Part shown: positions 17,039 to 26,016 of the stretch, one piece after another
Position numbering within the stretch: position 1 is the first letter of the stretch
Layout of the letters: every line of letters starts with the position of its first letter
From: Cellulomonas fulva
Lineage (GTDB): Bacteria > Actinomycetota > Actinomycetes > Actinomycetales > Cellulomonadaceae
Assembly: GCF_018531375.1 (NCBI RefSeq)
Contig: NZ_JAHBOH010000001.1
Location: 434,001-498,000, forward strand
Reading direction: 5' to 3'
DNA length: 64,000 nt
Notes under the pieces: model-generated
What the model was told of the DNA's origin: nothing
What the model saw: the letters and a program-made list of their open reading frames with translations, nothing else
Database searches by the model: none
Program-made: the position numbers and the translations under genes

Positions 17039-19380
17039 CGCACGGCTCCCACGAGCTCGTCGAGGCCGGCGAACGCGTCGTCCGGCACGGGGTCGGTGTA
17101 GAAGTCGCGGTCGGCGGCGAGGATCGCGGACCGCACGTCGAGGAGCTCGGTGACCTTGTCGCCCAGCACGGTCGAGCCGGTCAGGCCGGCGTCGTCGATG
17201 GTCGAGTGCTTGCCGACCTCGTCCTCGACGATGTCGACGATCTCCTCCACGACGAGGCCCACGGACCGGGTGCCGCGCGTGTAGACGACGAGCAGGAGCT
17301 CGTCGGACTCGCGCGCGAACGTGCCCAGCAGCCGGTCGAGCCGGACCAGCGGCAGGATCGTGCCGCGGTACTGGACGACCTCGCGGCCGCCCACGAGCTC
17401 GACCTGCTCCGCGCGGACGTGCTCGAGGCGCGCGACCGACGCGAGCGGCATCGCCACCCGGCGGCTGCCGCCGATGCCGGCGACGAGCACCTGCTCGACC
17501 TCGGCCCGGGCAGCGGCGCTCGCCTCGGAGGCCGCCCGCGCCGCGAGCTCGCTGTCGCGCGAGATCGCGCGCCGCGCGATCGCCTGCACGTCGAGGATCA
17601 GCGCCACGCGCCCGTCCCCGAGGACCGTGGCGCCCGAGTACACCCCGATGGCCTTGAGCCGCGCCGCCAGGGGCGTCACGACGATCTCCTCGGTGGTGAG
17701 CACCCGGTCCACCAGCAGGCCGAAACGGTGCTGGTCCGCCTGGACGACGGCGATGACCGCGCTGGACTCGTCGGCCTCCCGGCCGGGGGTCGTCTGGACG
17801 CCCAGGACGCCGGCCAGCGACACCAGCGGCAGCAGCTCGCCGCGCAGCCGGTAGACGGGGGCGGCGTGGACGTACTCGATCCCGGAGTCCGAGCGCTGGG
17901 TGTCGAGCGCGACGAGCTCGACCACGTGGACCTGCGGCAGCGCGTACAGGTCGCCCGCGCACTCGACGGACAGCGACGGCATGATCGCGAGCGTCAGCGG
18001 GATCCGCAGCCGCCAGACCGTGCCGGCGCCGACCGTCGACTCGACGTCGACCGTCCCGCCGATGGCCTCGATGCGCGTGCGCACCACGTCCATCCCGACG
18101 CCGCGGCCGGACACGTTGGTGACCTTCTCCGCCGTCGAGAAGCCGGGCAGGAACAGCAGCTGGAGGAGCTCGTTGGGGCTCATCGCCGCCACCTGCTCCG
18201 CGGTGCGCAGACCCTTGGCGACGGCCTTGACCCCGACGACCTCGGGGTCGATGCCCCGCCCGTCGTCGCGCACCTCGACCGAGACCTGACCGCCCGCGTG
18301 CGAGGCGCGCAGCTCGAGCACGCCCTGCGCCGGCTTGCCGGCCGCGACGCGGTCCTGCGGGGCCTCGATGCCGTGGTCGACCGCGTTGCGCACCAGGTGC
18401 GTCAGCGGGTCCTTGACCGCCTCGAGCAGGCTGCGGTCGAGCTCCGTGTCACCGCCCACCATCTCGAGCCGGACCTCGCGGCCGCACATCGCGGCCAGGT
18501 CCCGCACGACGCGGGGCATCTTGGACCAGACGTGCTCGATGGGCTGCATGCGCGTGCGCATGACGCCCTCCTGCAGCTCCGAGGCGATGAGGTTGAGCTG
18601 CTGGGCGGACCGCGCGAGGTCGACGTCCTGCGCCGACGACGCGAGGCGGCTGATCCGGTTGCGCGCCAGGACCAGCTCGCCGACCTGCCGCATGAGCTGG
18701 TCCAGGAGGTCCACGTCCACGCGGATCGAGGAGTCCGCGGCGCCGCGCAGCGTGCCGGTGTCGTCGAGGTGCGCGCCCTCGGCGGGCCGCTGCTTCGGGA
18801 TGAGGCTCGCGGCCGGGGCGGGCTCGGGTGCGACGGCGGGCTCGGGTGCGACGGCGGGCTCGGGTGCGACCGCGGGCTCGGGTGCGACCACGTCGGACGA
18901 CGCCTCGCGCGCGAGGGCGGGCTCGTCGGCGGGTGCCTCGGCGGCGGCTGCCTCCGCGGACGGTGCCGCGGGCGCCGCCGCGGGCTCGTCGGGAACGCCC
19001 TCCTGCACGCGGGTGATCGCCGCGACGGCGGGCTCGACGTCGACGTCGCCCTCGCCGCCCGTGCGCTCGATCGCGCCGAGCAGGTCGCGCACCGTGTCGA
19101 CCATGAGCAGCAGCACGTCCGTGGTCGGCTGGTCCATGGTGCGCCGGCCGTCTCGCAGGTCGACGAGCAGGTTCTCCCCGACGTGCGCGACGCGCTCCAG
19201 GCGTGCGAACGCCAGGAACCCGCTGGTCCCCTTGATCGTGTGGATCGTGCGGAACACGCTGCTCAGCAGCTCGCGCGAACGCGGAGCCTCCTCGAGCGCG
19301 ACCAGGTCGCGGTCCAGCTGGTCGAGGTTCTCGTGGCTCTCGACCAGGAACTCGCGGACGATCTCGTCGATGTCCTCCAT
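17035..19380 (-). CDS. cheA: Chemotaxis histidine kinase CheA
   Basis: This 781-residue kinase phosphorylates CheY and CheB. Domains in order: an HPt domain with the phosphorylated His in FRTIHTIKGTSGFL (about 45-60); a long Ala/Pro/Glu linker with four VAPEPA repeats; dimerisation helices; a HATPase with N-box HLVRNAVDHGIE, DDGRGID and GRGVGMDVV; and two CheW-like domains at the C-terminus. A typical P2 CheY-binding domain is not evident, its place being taken by the low-complexity linker. The ATG at 19380 follows GGGAAGG. A strong FliA-type promoter lies 45 bases upstream. Confidence 0.96.
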   Translation of the reverse strand: MEDIDEIVREFLVESHENLDQLDRDLVALEEAPRSRELLSSVFRTIHTIKGTSGFLAFARLERVAHVGENLLVDLRDGRRTMDQPTTDVLLLMVDTVRDLLGAIERTGGEGDVDVEPAVAAITRVQEGVPDEPAAAPAAPSAEAAAAEAPADEPALAREASSDVVAPEPAVAPEPAVAPEPAVAPEPAPAASLIPKQRPAEGAHLDDTGTLRGAADSSIRVDVDLLDQLMRQVGELVLARNRISRLASSAQDVDLARSAQQLNLIASELQEGVMRTRMQPIEHVWSKMPRVVRDLAAMCGREVRLEMVGGDTELDRSLLEAVKDPLTHLVRNAVDHGIEAPQDRVAAGKPAQGVLELRASHAGGQVSVEVRDDGRGIDPEVVGVKAVAKGLRTAEQVAAMSPNELLQLLFLPGFSTAEKVTNVSGRGVGMDVVRTRIEAIGGTVDVESTVGAGTVWRLRIPLTLAIMPSLSVECAGDLYALPQVHVVELVALDTQRSDSGIEYVHAAPVYRLRGELLPLVSLAGVLGVQTTPGREADESSAVIAVVQADQHRFGLLVDRVLTTEEIVVTPLAARLKAIGVYSGATVLGDGRVALILDVQAIARRAISRDSELAARAASEASAAARAEVEQVLVAGIGGSRRVAMPLASVARLEHVRAEQVELVGGREVVQYRGTILPLVRLDRLLGTFARESDELLLVVYTRGTRSVGLVVEEIVDIVEDEVGKHSTIDDAGLTGSTVLGDKVTELLDVRSAILAADRDFYTDPVPDDAFAGLDELVGAVR
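18821..18890. repeat. In-frame 18-bp tandem repeat in cheA
   Basis: Four consecutive copies of an 18-base unit beginning GGCTCGGGTGCGAC encode VAPEPA repeats in the CheA linker. Copies differ at one base at most. Gain or loss would alter linker length without frameshift. Confidence 0.9.
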
Positions 19381-19425
19381 GACGCCCTTCCCGCCGGGGC
19401 TGACGGAGCCACCGGGCAACCGCCC

Positions 19426-19452
19426 TCATCGGCGGGCGAGGCGCACTGCTGA
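19426..19452 (-). promoter_or_regulatory. FliA (sigma-28) type promoter of cheA-cheW
   Basis: The minus strand reads TCAGCAGT-N11-GCCGATGA, ending 45 bases before the cheA ATG. It matches the element before flbD, fliC, flgN and the HDOD gene in sequence and exact spacing. Confidence 0.75.
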
Positions 19453-19584
19453 GGAGTCCGCGCGTCTCCCCCGCTCGCCTCGTCGGCTGGCCGGGGTCGC
19501 TCGAGCTCGTCGCTCCTGCGCCAGGACGCGCATGCGCACCGCGTTCTCGGGCCCAGCTGACGAGCTCGCCGACCGGGCGCTCGA

Positions 19585-19608
19585 GCTCGTCAGGTCGAGC
19601 TGACGAGC
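19585..19608. terminator. Terminator after csrA
   Basis: A perfect 9-bp stem (19585-19593 with 19600-19608) encloses a 6-base loop, 16 bases past the csrA stop on the minus strand. It separates csrA from the cheA promoter. The remaining bases between 19453 and 19584 hold no recognised feature. Confidence 0.6.
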
Positions 19609-19624
19609 CCGCGGCGGGTGGGGG

Positions 19625-19885
19625 TCAGGCGGAGGGGGCGTCGGGGTCCGTCGGCGGGCGGATCGCCCGCAGCGCGTCGACGGTGGCGGCCGCGGCCTCG
19701 TCGGGCACCGACGACTCCGCGTTGGCGGCCATCACGGCCTCGAGCACCTCGGCGCGGTGCACCCGCACCGAGCGCGGGGCGTCGATGCCGATCCGCACGC
19801 CGTCGCCGCGCACCTCGATGACGGTGACGACGACGCCGTCGCCGATCACGACGCTCTCGCCGGCGCGGCGAGTGAGCACGAGCAT
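19625..19885 (-). CDS. csrA: Carbon storage regulator CsrA
   Basis: This 86-residue protein begins with the full CsrA RNA-binding fold: MLVLTRRAGESVVIGD and VIEVRGDGVRIGIDAPRSVRVHRAEV, including the conserved Arg of the HR(A/E)E segment. It binds GGA motifs in mRNA leaders and represses translation; in Bacillus its main target is flagellin and its antagonist is FliW. About 30 extra C-terminal residues follow the core and are Ala/Pro-rich. The gene is monocistronic, apparently leaderless, and lies 33 kb from fliW (53304), whereas many bacteria keep the two together. Confidence 0.95.
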   Translation of the reverse strand: MLVLTRRAGESVVIGDGVVVTVIEVRGDGVRIGIDAPRSVRVHRAEVLEAVMAANAESSVPDEAAAATVDALRAIRPPTDPDAPSA

Positions 19886-19891
19886 GCGGCG

Positions 19892-19897
19892 ACACTA
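19892..19897 (-). promoter_or_regulatory. -10 element of a leaderless csrA transcript
   Basis: TAGTGT on the minus strand ends 6 bases before the csrA ATG, so transcription would begin at or next to the start codon. There is no Shine-Dalgarno sequence, which fits a leaderless mRNA. Confidence 0.5.
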
Positions 19898-20003
19898 CCC
19901 GAGCACCCCGGACGAACCCGACCGGGAGGGACGACGCGCCCGGCACGGGACGATCCGCCGCCGACCTCGTGAGCGCCGGACGGGTGACGCGCCGGCCGAG
20001 TCC

Positions 20004-20030
20004 TCAGCGCACCGGGCACCCCACCGATCG
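20004..20030 (+). promoter_or_regulatory. FliA-type promoter of the unknown gene at 20076
   Basis: TCAGCGCA-N11-ACCGATCG, preceded by CC, ends 45 bases before the ATG at 20076. Spacing and the TCAG and CCGAT cores match the flagellar sites in this window; the first base of the -10 block is A rather than G. Confidence 0.6.
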
Positions 20031-20075
20031 GCCGGGTGACCATGCCGTCCGCGGCGACCCGCCCCAGGGAGTGCC

Positions 20076-20708
20076 ATGCTCCGACGACGACCGCCCGACG
20101 GGCTCGTCGACCCGTGCCCGCCGGCACCCTGCGCGCCCGCCGCCCCGCCGGGGTCGGCTGCGGGGTCCGCTGCCGGGCCTGCTCCTGTGGCGGCTGCGGC
20201 TGCGCCGGCCACCGGCCACGTCGCTCATGCCCACGCGCACGTCCGGAGCACGCTCGCCGTGCTCGCCGTGATCGGCGCGGGCACCGCGGGCGTGCAGGCC
20301 GCGAGCGCGGTCGCGTCGTACGACGAGTGGTCCGCCGCACCGCCGTCCGGCGGGCTCGTCCTCGAGCTGCCGGGCCGCACCCAGCACGGCGACCAGCTCG
20401 CGCTGCCCGCGGACACGCTCGCCGAGCTGGCCCCCGGAGACGTCCGCACCGTGACGCTGCGCGTCACCAACAGCTCGCACGACGCGCAGGCCGTCGCCCC
20501 CGACCACCGCTGGGTGGTCGACGGCGTGGACGGCGACCCGGGCTTCGTCGAGCCGCCGCGCGTCGACGTCGCGGGCCTCCCGCACGTGCTGGCGCCCGGG
20601 GCGAGCGCCCTGGTCACCGTCACGGTCGCCACGCCGCCGCAGTGGGCGGCGGACAACCGCGGCCGCGCGGCGCAGCTCGTCGTGCGCTTCGTCGGCACCC
20701 ACGTCTGA
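20076..20708 (+). CDS. Unknown membrane-anchored extracellular protein
   Basis: I do not recognise this 210-residue protein. It has a Pro/Ala-rich cytoplasmic N-terminus (about 1-55), one hydrophobic segment at about 59-80 that could be an anchor or uncleaved signal, and a C-terminal domain of about 125 residues with beta-sandwich character (VRTVTLRVTNSSHDAQAV and ALVTVTVATPPQW strands). This resembles Ig-like or TasA-type surface folds, but only in general character. AGGGAG lies just before the ATG. It is the only plus-strand gene in this flagellar stretch and carries a FliA-type promoter, so it may be a surface component made with flagella; that is inferred. Confidence 0.65.
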   Translation: MLRRRPPDGLVDPCPPAPCAPAAPPGSAAGSAAGPAPVAAAAAPATGHVAHAHAHVRSTLAVLAVIGAGTAGVQAASAVASYDEWSAAPPSGGLVLELPGRTQHGDQLALPADTLAELAPGDVRTVTLRVTNSSHDAQAVAPDHRWVVDGVDGDPGFVEPPRVDVAGLPHVLAPGASALVTVTVATPPQWAADNRGRAAQLVVRFVGTHV

Positions 20709-20745
20709 CCCGCGCGCGCGGAGCGGCACCCGACCGGACCCGCCG

Positions 20746-21993
20746 TCACGCGTCCCACCCCTCGCGGCCGCCCAGCGCGGTGTCGAACGCGGCGGCCCAG
20801 GCCGCCGGGGTCGCCGGGATGCCGTCGAACCACGCGACCGGCGTGCCGAGACCCAGCACCGCGCCGGGCTCCGTCGTGTCGTAGAGCCCCCGGGCGGCGA
20901 GCGCGTCGAACGGGCCGACCTCCGCGAGCCACGTCCGGACGTCGGAGGTCTTCGTGCGGGCGTCGACCAGCGCCCACGCCTGGTCCGGCCGCAGCGCGCG
21001 CAGGAGCGCGCCGGCCGCGGCGCGCTCGGCGGCGCCCTCGCCGACCGCGAGCGCCACGACCCACGCGTGGGTCCGCGCCGCGCCGGAGCGCCACGCCTGG
21101 GCCTGCGCCTCGTCCGCGGGCCGCGTCCGGGTGGTGCGGCCCTTCGCGGCGGCGCGCGCGGTCGGCGTGCCGGCGGGGACGACGACGTCCGGCGCCAGGC
21201 CGCAGCGTTCCGCGAGCAGCGCGGCGGTGGTGTCCACCACGCCCGCGGGACCGGCGACGACGAGCACGTCGCCCGGACCGTGCGGGACGTCGGGCGCCGC
21301 GGGCAGACCGAGCACCAGCTCGGCGAGCGTGCGCGGCTCACGGGCGAGCAGCGCGGCCGGGACGCCCAGGCGGCCGAGGCGCACCGCGAGGGGCTCGGGC
21401 CGCTCGGGAGCGCGCAGGATCGTGGCCGAGGTCGCGCCACCCGTCGTGCCCGTCGCCGTGCCCGTCGTCGTGCCCGTCGTCGTGCCCGTCGTCGTGCCCG
21501 TCGTGCTCGTCGTCGCGCCGTCCGCGCTCCCGGGGGCGGCTGCCGGACCGCCCGACGCAGGCGCGTCCGAGGCGGCGCCGCGCGTGGCGGCCGCGCGCTC
21601 GGCCGCGAGCGCGCGGACCTGGTCGAGGACGTCGGCGAACGCGGCGCCGCCGGTCGAGACGACCGGCTTCGTCGGCGAGGTGGCCGGGGCACCGGCACCC
21701 CCCGTGCCGTCGGCGCGGTCGGCCGCGTCGGCGGCGTCGAGGAGGTCCTCGATGCCCTGCGGGGCGGGCCGCGGCGTCGGCACGGCCGGCGCGCGGCGCG
21801 CCCGCGGGAGTGGTGCCGGGGTGTCCGGCACCTCCACGGTCAGCTCGAAGTGCTCACGCTGGAAGAACCCGGCGATGCCGCCGGAGCGCACGCGCTCGGC
21901 ACGGACCACCTGCGCCTCGGGGCCGAGCTCGTCGGCCACCTGCGCGAGCAGGGCCGCGAGGTGACCGCCCTCAAGCAGCAATCGCCTGGCCAC
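20746..21993 (-). CDS. FlhF-like protein lacking GTPase motifs
   Basis: This 415-residue protein follows flhA, the usual place of flhF. Its N-terminal RLLLEGGHLAALLAQVADELG and the SGGIAGFFQREHFELTVEV segment match the FlhF B-domain. A Ser/Thr/Gly linker with (TTGT) repeats follows. The C-terminal NG-like region has GPAGVVDTTAALL where FlhF carries a GPTGVGKTTT Walker A, so the Gly-Lys pair is replaced by Val-Asp, and the TKLD motif is not found. It is therefore probably an inactive relative of this SRP-type GTPase that positions flagella. The start is a GTG at 21993, overlapping flhA by 23 bases; no strong ribosome site supports it. Confidence 0.65.
   Translation of the reverse strand: MARRLLLEGGHLAALLAQVADELGPEAQVVRAERVRSGGIAGFFQREHFELTVEVPDTPAPLPRARRAPAVPTPRPAPQGIEDLLDAADAADRADGTGGAGAPATSPTKPVVSTGGAAFADVLDQVRALAAERAAATRGAASDAPASGGPAAAPGSADGATTSTTGTTTGTTTGTTTGTATGTTGGATSATILRAPERPEPLAVRLGRLGVPAALLAREPRTLAELVLGLPAAPDVPHGPGDVLVVAGPAGVVDTTAALLAERCGLAPDVVVPAGTPTARAAAKGRTTRTRPADEAQAQAWRSGAARTHAWVVALAVGEGAAERAAAGALLRALRPDQAWALVDARTKTSDVRTWLAEVGPFDALAARGLYDTTEPGAVLGLGTPVAWFDGIPATPAAWAAAFDTALGGREGWDA
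21441..21515. repeat. In-frame 12-bp tandem repeat in the flhF-like gene
   Basis: About five near-identical copies of a 12-base unit with the core CGTGCCCGTCGT encode Thr-Thr-Gly-Thr repeats in the linker between the N-terminal and NG-like domains. Confidence 0.85.
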
Positions 21994-24031
21994 TGGTCAC
22001 CACCCCGGCCGTCTCGACGGTGACACCCGATCCGGTGACCTCGGTGTAGGAGAGCACGGGCAGGCGCGGCAGGCCCAGCGCGACGAGGCGGCGCAGCGCG
22101 GGCCGGATCGTCGGCGCGCAGACCAGCACCACCGAGCGGCCGCTCGCCTCGGCCTGGGCCACCGCCTCGCGCAGCTGCGCGAGCACCAGCTCGACGCGGC
22201 CCGGGTCGACCAGCAGCTGCGTGCCGCCGTCGCCGGGCCGCAGGCCCTCGAGGAGCGACTGCTCGAGCAGCGGCTCGAGGGTCACGACGCGCAGGACGCC
22301 GTCCTCGACGTGCGGCGCGGCCAGCGCGGGACCCAGCGCGGCGCGCGCGGCCTCGACCAGCCCCTCGGGGTCGGTGCCCGAGCGGGCGCGCAGCGTGAGC
22401 GCCTCGTAGATGCGGCCCAGGTCGCGGATCGGCACCTCCTCGGTCAGCAGGCCCTGCAGCACCCGCTGCACCTCGCCGAGGCTGAGCAGGCCGGGCACGA
22501 GCTCCTCGACCACCGACGGGTTGACCCGCTTGACCCCGTCGGTCAGGACGCGCACGTCCTCGCGCGTCATCAGGCGGGCGGCGTTCTGCTGCACCAGCGC
22601 GCCCAGGTGGGTGATGAGCACCGAGACGCGGTCGACGACCGTCGCACCGGACAGCTCCGCGGCGTGCCGCATCTCGGCCGGCACCCACTTGCCCGGCAGC
22701 CCGAAGACGGGCTCGACCACGGCGGTCCCGGGCAGCGCCGCGAGGTCGTCGCCGAGCGCGAGGACCCGGCCGGCCGGCGCCTCGCCGCGGCCGACCTCGA
22801 CGCCCGCGACGCGCACGGCGTAGGTCGCCGGCGGCAGGTCGACGCTGTCGCGCGTGCGCACGGGGGGCACGACGATGCCGAGGTCGAGCGCGATCTTGCG
22901 CCGCAGCGCGCGCACGCGGCCGAGCAGGTCGCCGTCGGGGCCCTCCCCGACCAGGCCGACGAGGTCCGGCGCGAGCAGGATCTCGAGGACGTGCACGCGC
23001 ATCTGGTCGATGAGCTGCTCGGGTGTCTCCGGACCGGGCTGCGCGACGGCCGCGCCGGTCGCCTCCTGCTCGGTCTGGGCCGCGGCCTTGCGCTCGCTCG
23101 CCTTGATCCGCTGCGCGGCGACCAGGAGCATCGCGCCCACCAGGATGAACGGCACCTTGGGCATGCCGGGGATGAGCGCGAGCACGATCGCGCCCGTCCC
23201 GGCGATCGTCAGCGCGCTGCGGGACTGCGTGAGCTGCTTGGCGGCTGCGGAGCCCATGTCGCCCTCGGCGGTCGACCGCGTGACGACGATGCCGGTCGCG
23301 ACGGAGAGCAGCAGCGCCGGGATCTGGGTGACCAGGCCGTCGCCGATGGTCATGAGGCTGAACCGCTCGAGCGCCTCCGCGGGGGTCATGCCCATCTGCA
23401 TCATGCCGATGACGAACCCCCCGATGAGGTTGATCACCGTGATCACGATGCCGGCGATCGCGTCGCCCTTGACGAACTTCGACCCGCCGTCCATCGCGCC
23501 GTAGAAGTCGGCCTCGGCCGCGACGTCGGCCCGCCGCCGGCGCGCGGTGTCCTCGTCGATCAGGCCCGAGTTGAGGTCGGCGTCGATCGCCATCTGCTTG
23601 CCGGGCATCGCGTCGAGCGTGAACCGGGCCCCGACCTCGGCCACGCGCCCGGCGCCGTTGGTGATGACGACGAACTGGATGACCACCAGGATCAGGAAGA
23701 TCACCAGCCCGATCACCAGCGACCCGCCCACGACGAAGTGCCCGAACGCGTCGATCACCTGGCCCGCGTACCCGTCGCGGAGCACCAGCCGGGTGGACGC
23801 GACGTTGAGCCCCAGCCGGAACAGCGTGAGCACCAGGATCAGGGACGGGAACACCGAGAAGTCCAGCGGCCGCCGGACGTACATCGCGGTCAGCAGCACG
23901 ACGAGCGAGCACGTGATGTTGACGACGATGAGCATGTCGAGCAGCGCCGGGGGCAGCGGCACGACGAGCAGCAGCACGACGCCGACGACTCCGGCGGGCA
24001 CCGCCATGGGGGCGATCGAGCGGTTCTTCAT
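21971..24031 (-). CDS. flhA: Flagellar type III export gate protein FlhA
   Basis: This 686-residue protein is the nonameric export-gate component. The N-terminal half has about eight membrane spans with family blocks PLPPALLDMLIVVNI, FPSLILVLTLFRLGLNVASTRLVL, GNxx-type GRVAEVGARFTLDAMPGKQMAIDADLNSGLI (the FHIPEP loop) and FYGAMDGGSKFVKGDAIAGI. The C-terminal cytoplasmic half (about 330-686) forms the chaperone-substrate docking ring and carries KWVPAEM and LGALVQQNAARLMTREDV. The ATG at 24031 overlaps the flhB stop (ATGA). It sits in flhB-flhA-flhF order. Confidence 0.97.
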   Translation of the reverse strand: MKNRSIAPMAVPAGVVGVVLLLVVPLPPALLDMLIVVNITCSLVVLLTAMYVRRPLDFSVFPSLILVLTLFRLGLNVASTRLVLRDGYAGQVIDAFGHFVVGGSLVIGLVIFLILVVIQFVVITNGAGRVAEVGARFTLDAMPGKQMAIDADLNSGLIDEDTARRRRADVAAEADFYGAMDGGSKFVKGDAIAGIVITVINLIGGFVIGMMQMGMTPAEALERFSLMTIGDGLVTQIPALLLSVATGIVVTRSTAEGDMGSAAAKQLTQSRSALTIAGTGAIVLALIPGMPKVPFILVGAMLLVAAQRIKASERKAAAQTEQEATGAAVAQPGPETPEQLIDQMRVHVLEILLAPDLVGLVGEGPDGDLLGRVRALRRKIALDLGIVVPPVRTRDSVDLPPATYAVRVAGVEVGRGEAPAGRVLALGDDLAALPGTAVVEPVFGLPGKWVPAEMRHAAELSGATVVDRVSVLITHLGALVQQNAARLMTREDVRVLTDGVKRVNPSVVEELVPGLLSLGEVQRVLQGLLTEEVPIRDLGRIYEALTLRARSGTDPEGLVEAARAALGPALAAPHVEDGVLRVVTLEPLLEQSLLEGLRPGDGGTQLLVDPGRVELVLAQLREAVAQAEASGRSVVLVCAPTIRPALRRLVALGLPRLPVLSYTEVTGSGVTVETAGVVTSGQAIAA

Positions 24032-25251
24032 GCCGTCCTCCCGGACGAGGCGGCCGCGGGCGCGGCGGTGTGGGCACGGTCGGTGTGGGCAGCCTCGGGC
24101 CGGCGGGTGGGCCGACGAGCCGCACGCGCGGCTGCCCGGTGGTCGGTGGTGTCGTCGGCGCCCAGGGTCGAGCCACCGGCGAGGCGGTGCTGGCCGGCCG
24201 CGGCGCCGCGACGACGCAGCTGCATCACGAACGCGAGCACGGTCGCGACCGCGGTGAACAGGTGGGACGGGACCTCCTGGCCGAGCTCGCACGCGGCGTG
24301 CAGCGCACGCGCGAGCGGGACGTCCTCGACCATGGGCACGCGGTGCTCGGACGCGAGCGCGCGCAGCTTGGCGGCCACCGCGCCGGCGCCCTTGGCGACG
24401 ACGCGCGGCGCGCCGGTCCCGGGCTCGTAGCGCAGGGCCACGGCGACGTGCGTGGGGTTCACCAGCACGACGTCGGCGTTCGCGACCTCCGCGAGCATGC
24501 GGTTGCGGCTCATCGCCATCTGCTTGGACCGGATCTGCCCCTTGACCAGCGGATCGCCCTCGGAGCGCTTGTGCTCCTCCTTGATCTCCTGGCGGGACAT
24601 CCGGGTCTGCTTGCGGTTGCGCCGCATGACCACGACGACGTCCGCGAGCGCCAGCACCAGGCCGGCCGCGATGCCCAGGCGCAGCAGGCTCGTCGTCCCC
24701 GAGCCCGCCTGCGTGAGCAGCTCGCCCACGGGGAGCCGGCCGGACGCGAGCACCAGCGGGACCAGACCCTGCACGGCGGACCACAGGACCAGCGCGACCA
24801 CGGCCGTCTTCAGGAGCGTCTTGGCGCCCTGCCACCACGCCTGCGGCCCGACGAGCCGCTGCACCGCCGAGCGCGGCTTGAGGTGGTCCACGTGCAGCTT
24901 GAACCGCTGCGGGCGCCAGCCGCCCTGCGCGAGGCCGACGGCCAGCGTCACCGCGACGGCCACGGCGAACAGCGGCGCGAGCGTGCCGAGGACGCTGCGC
25001 AGCCCGTCGGAGAGCGCGGCCACGGCCCCGTCGGCCGTGGGGTCGAGCGCCGCGTCCCGCACGGCGGCGAGCTGCGAGCGCGCGGCGTCCTGGCCCCGGC
25101 TCACCACGGTGGGCAGCATGAGCGCGGCGGCGCCGAGCCCCAGCCACGCGGACAGGTCCTGCGAGCGGCCGAGACCGCCCTTCTTCAGGACGTCCTTCAT
25201 CCGCTGGGGTGTGGCCTTCTCGGTCTTCTCGCCCCCGCTGTCCCCGCTCAC
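24028..25251 (-). CDS. flhB: Flagellar export switch protein FlhB
   Basis: This 407-residue membrane protein controls the switch from rod/hook to filament export. It opens with the family signature SGGEKTEKATPQRMKDVLKKG, has four membrane spans, and a cytoplasmic domain with the self-cleaving NPTH motif at residues 265-268 followed by VAVALRYEP. Beyond the FlhB core, about 45 C-terminal residues are Ala/Arg-rich and likely disordered. Start is GTG at 25251 overlapping the fliR stop (GTGA). FliK (36962) should be its molecular-ruler partner. Confidence 0.97.
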   Translation of the reverse strand: MSGDSGGEKTEKATPQRMKDVLKKGGLGRSQDLSAWLGLGAAALMLPTVVSRGQDAARSQLAAVRDAALDPTADGAVAALSDGLRSVLGTLAPLFAVAVAVTLAVGLAQGGWRPQRFKLHVDHLKPRSAVQRLVGPQAWWQGAKTLLKTAVVALVLWSAVQGLVPLVLASGRLPVGELLTQAGSGTTSLLRLGIAAGLVLALADVVVVMRRNRKQTRMSRQEIKEEHKRSEGDPLVKGQIRSKQMAMSRNRMLAEVANADVVLVNPTHVAVALRYEPGTGAPRVVAKGAGAVAAKLRALASEHRVPMVEDVPLARALHAACELGQEVPSHLFTAVATVLAFVMQLRRRGAAAGQHRLAGGSTLGADDTTDHRAAARAARRPTRRPEAAHTDRAHTAAPAAASSGRTA

Positions 25252-26015
25252 GGCAGCAGCCCCAGCATCCCGGCCACCGACTCGCCCGTGAGCGCCTCGA
25301 TGACGTGCGGCAGCCCCACGATCGCGAAGCCGGACAGCGTGAGGGTGAGCATGACCTTGAGCGGGAAGCCGAGCGCGAACGCGTTGAGCGCGGGCGCCAC
25401 GCGGGTCAGCAGGCCCAGGCCGACGTCGGCGAGGAAAAGCACGACGATCAGCGGGCCGGCGATCTGCAGCGCCGCGAGCATCATCTGGCCCAGGCCGTCG
25501 GTCAGCTCGGCGGCGACCGCAGCGGGGTCGAGCATCGCGTCGAGCGGCAGGGCGTCGAACGTCCGCAGCAGGCCGCCGACGACGACGAGGTAGCCGTCGG
25601 AGACGAAGAGCAGCACCAGGGCGAGCAGCTGGTAGAACCGCTGGAAGATCGCCCCGCTGGTCATGCCCATGGGGTCGTAGCCCGACGCGACCTGGAAGCC
25701 GCCGAACATGTCGATGAGGCCGCCGGCGGACTGCACGGCGGAGAAGACGAGCTGCACGCCGAACCCGAGCGCGGCGCCCACGAGCGCCTGCGCGACCAGC
25801 GCGCCGACGAAGGCCACGGTCCCGTCGTCGGCCAGCGGCTGCACGTGCGGCGCGACCGCGATCGCCAGGCCCAGCGCGAGCGCGACCTTGACCTGCGCGG
25901 GCACCGCCCGGTGCGAGAAAGGCGGCGCGAGCACCAGGAACGCGGCGATCCGCACGCTGGCGAGCATGACCGTCTCGATCTGCGCGAGCGGCAGGGTGAG
26001 GGCGATCGGTCCCAC
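25248..26015 (-). CDS. fliR: Flagellar export gate protein FliR
   Basis: This 255-residue integral membrane protein of the FliPQR core complex has about six hydrophobic spans. Family features include the first-helix VRIAAFLVLAPPFSHRAVPAQVKVALAL and FGGFQVASGYDPMG with the conserved Gly-Tyr-Asp-Pro. Start is GTG at 26015, two bases past the fliQ stop. It is cotranscribed with fliQ and flhB in the usual order. Confidence 0.95.
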   Translation of the reverse strand: MGPIALTLPLAQIETVMLASVRIAAFLVLAPPFSHRAVPAQVKVALALGLAIAVAPHVQPLADDGTVAFVGALVAQALVGAALGFGVQLVFSAVQSAGGLIDMFGGFQVASGYDPMGMTSGAIFQRFYQLLALVLLFVSDGYLVVVGGLLRTFDALPLDAMLDPAAVAAELTDGLGQMMLAALQIAGPLIVVLFLADVGLGLLTRVAPALNAFALGFPLKVMLTLTLSGFAIVGLPHVIEALTGESVAGMLGLLP

Positions 26016-26016
26016 G

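Noticed and set aside
21441..21515. Regularly spaced repeats resembling a CRISPR array
   Set aside because: The repeats are 12 bp with no spacers and encode Thr-Thr-Gly-Thr in frame; no cas genes are present.
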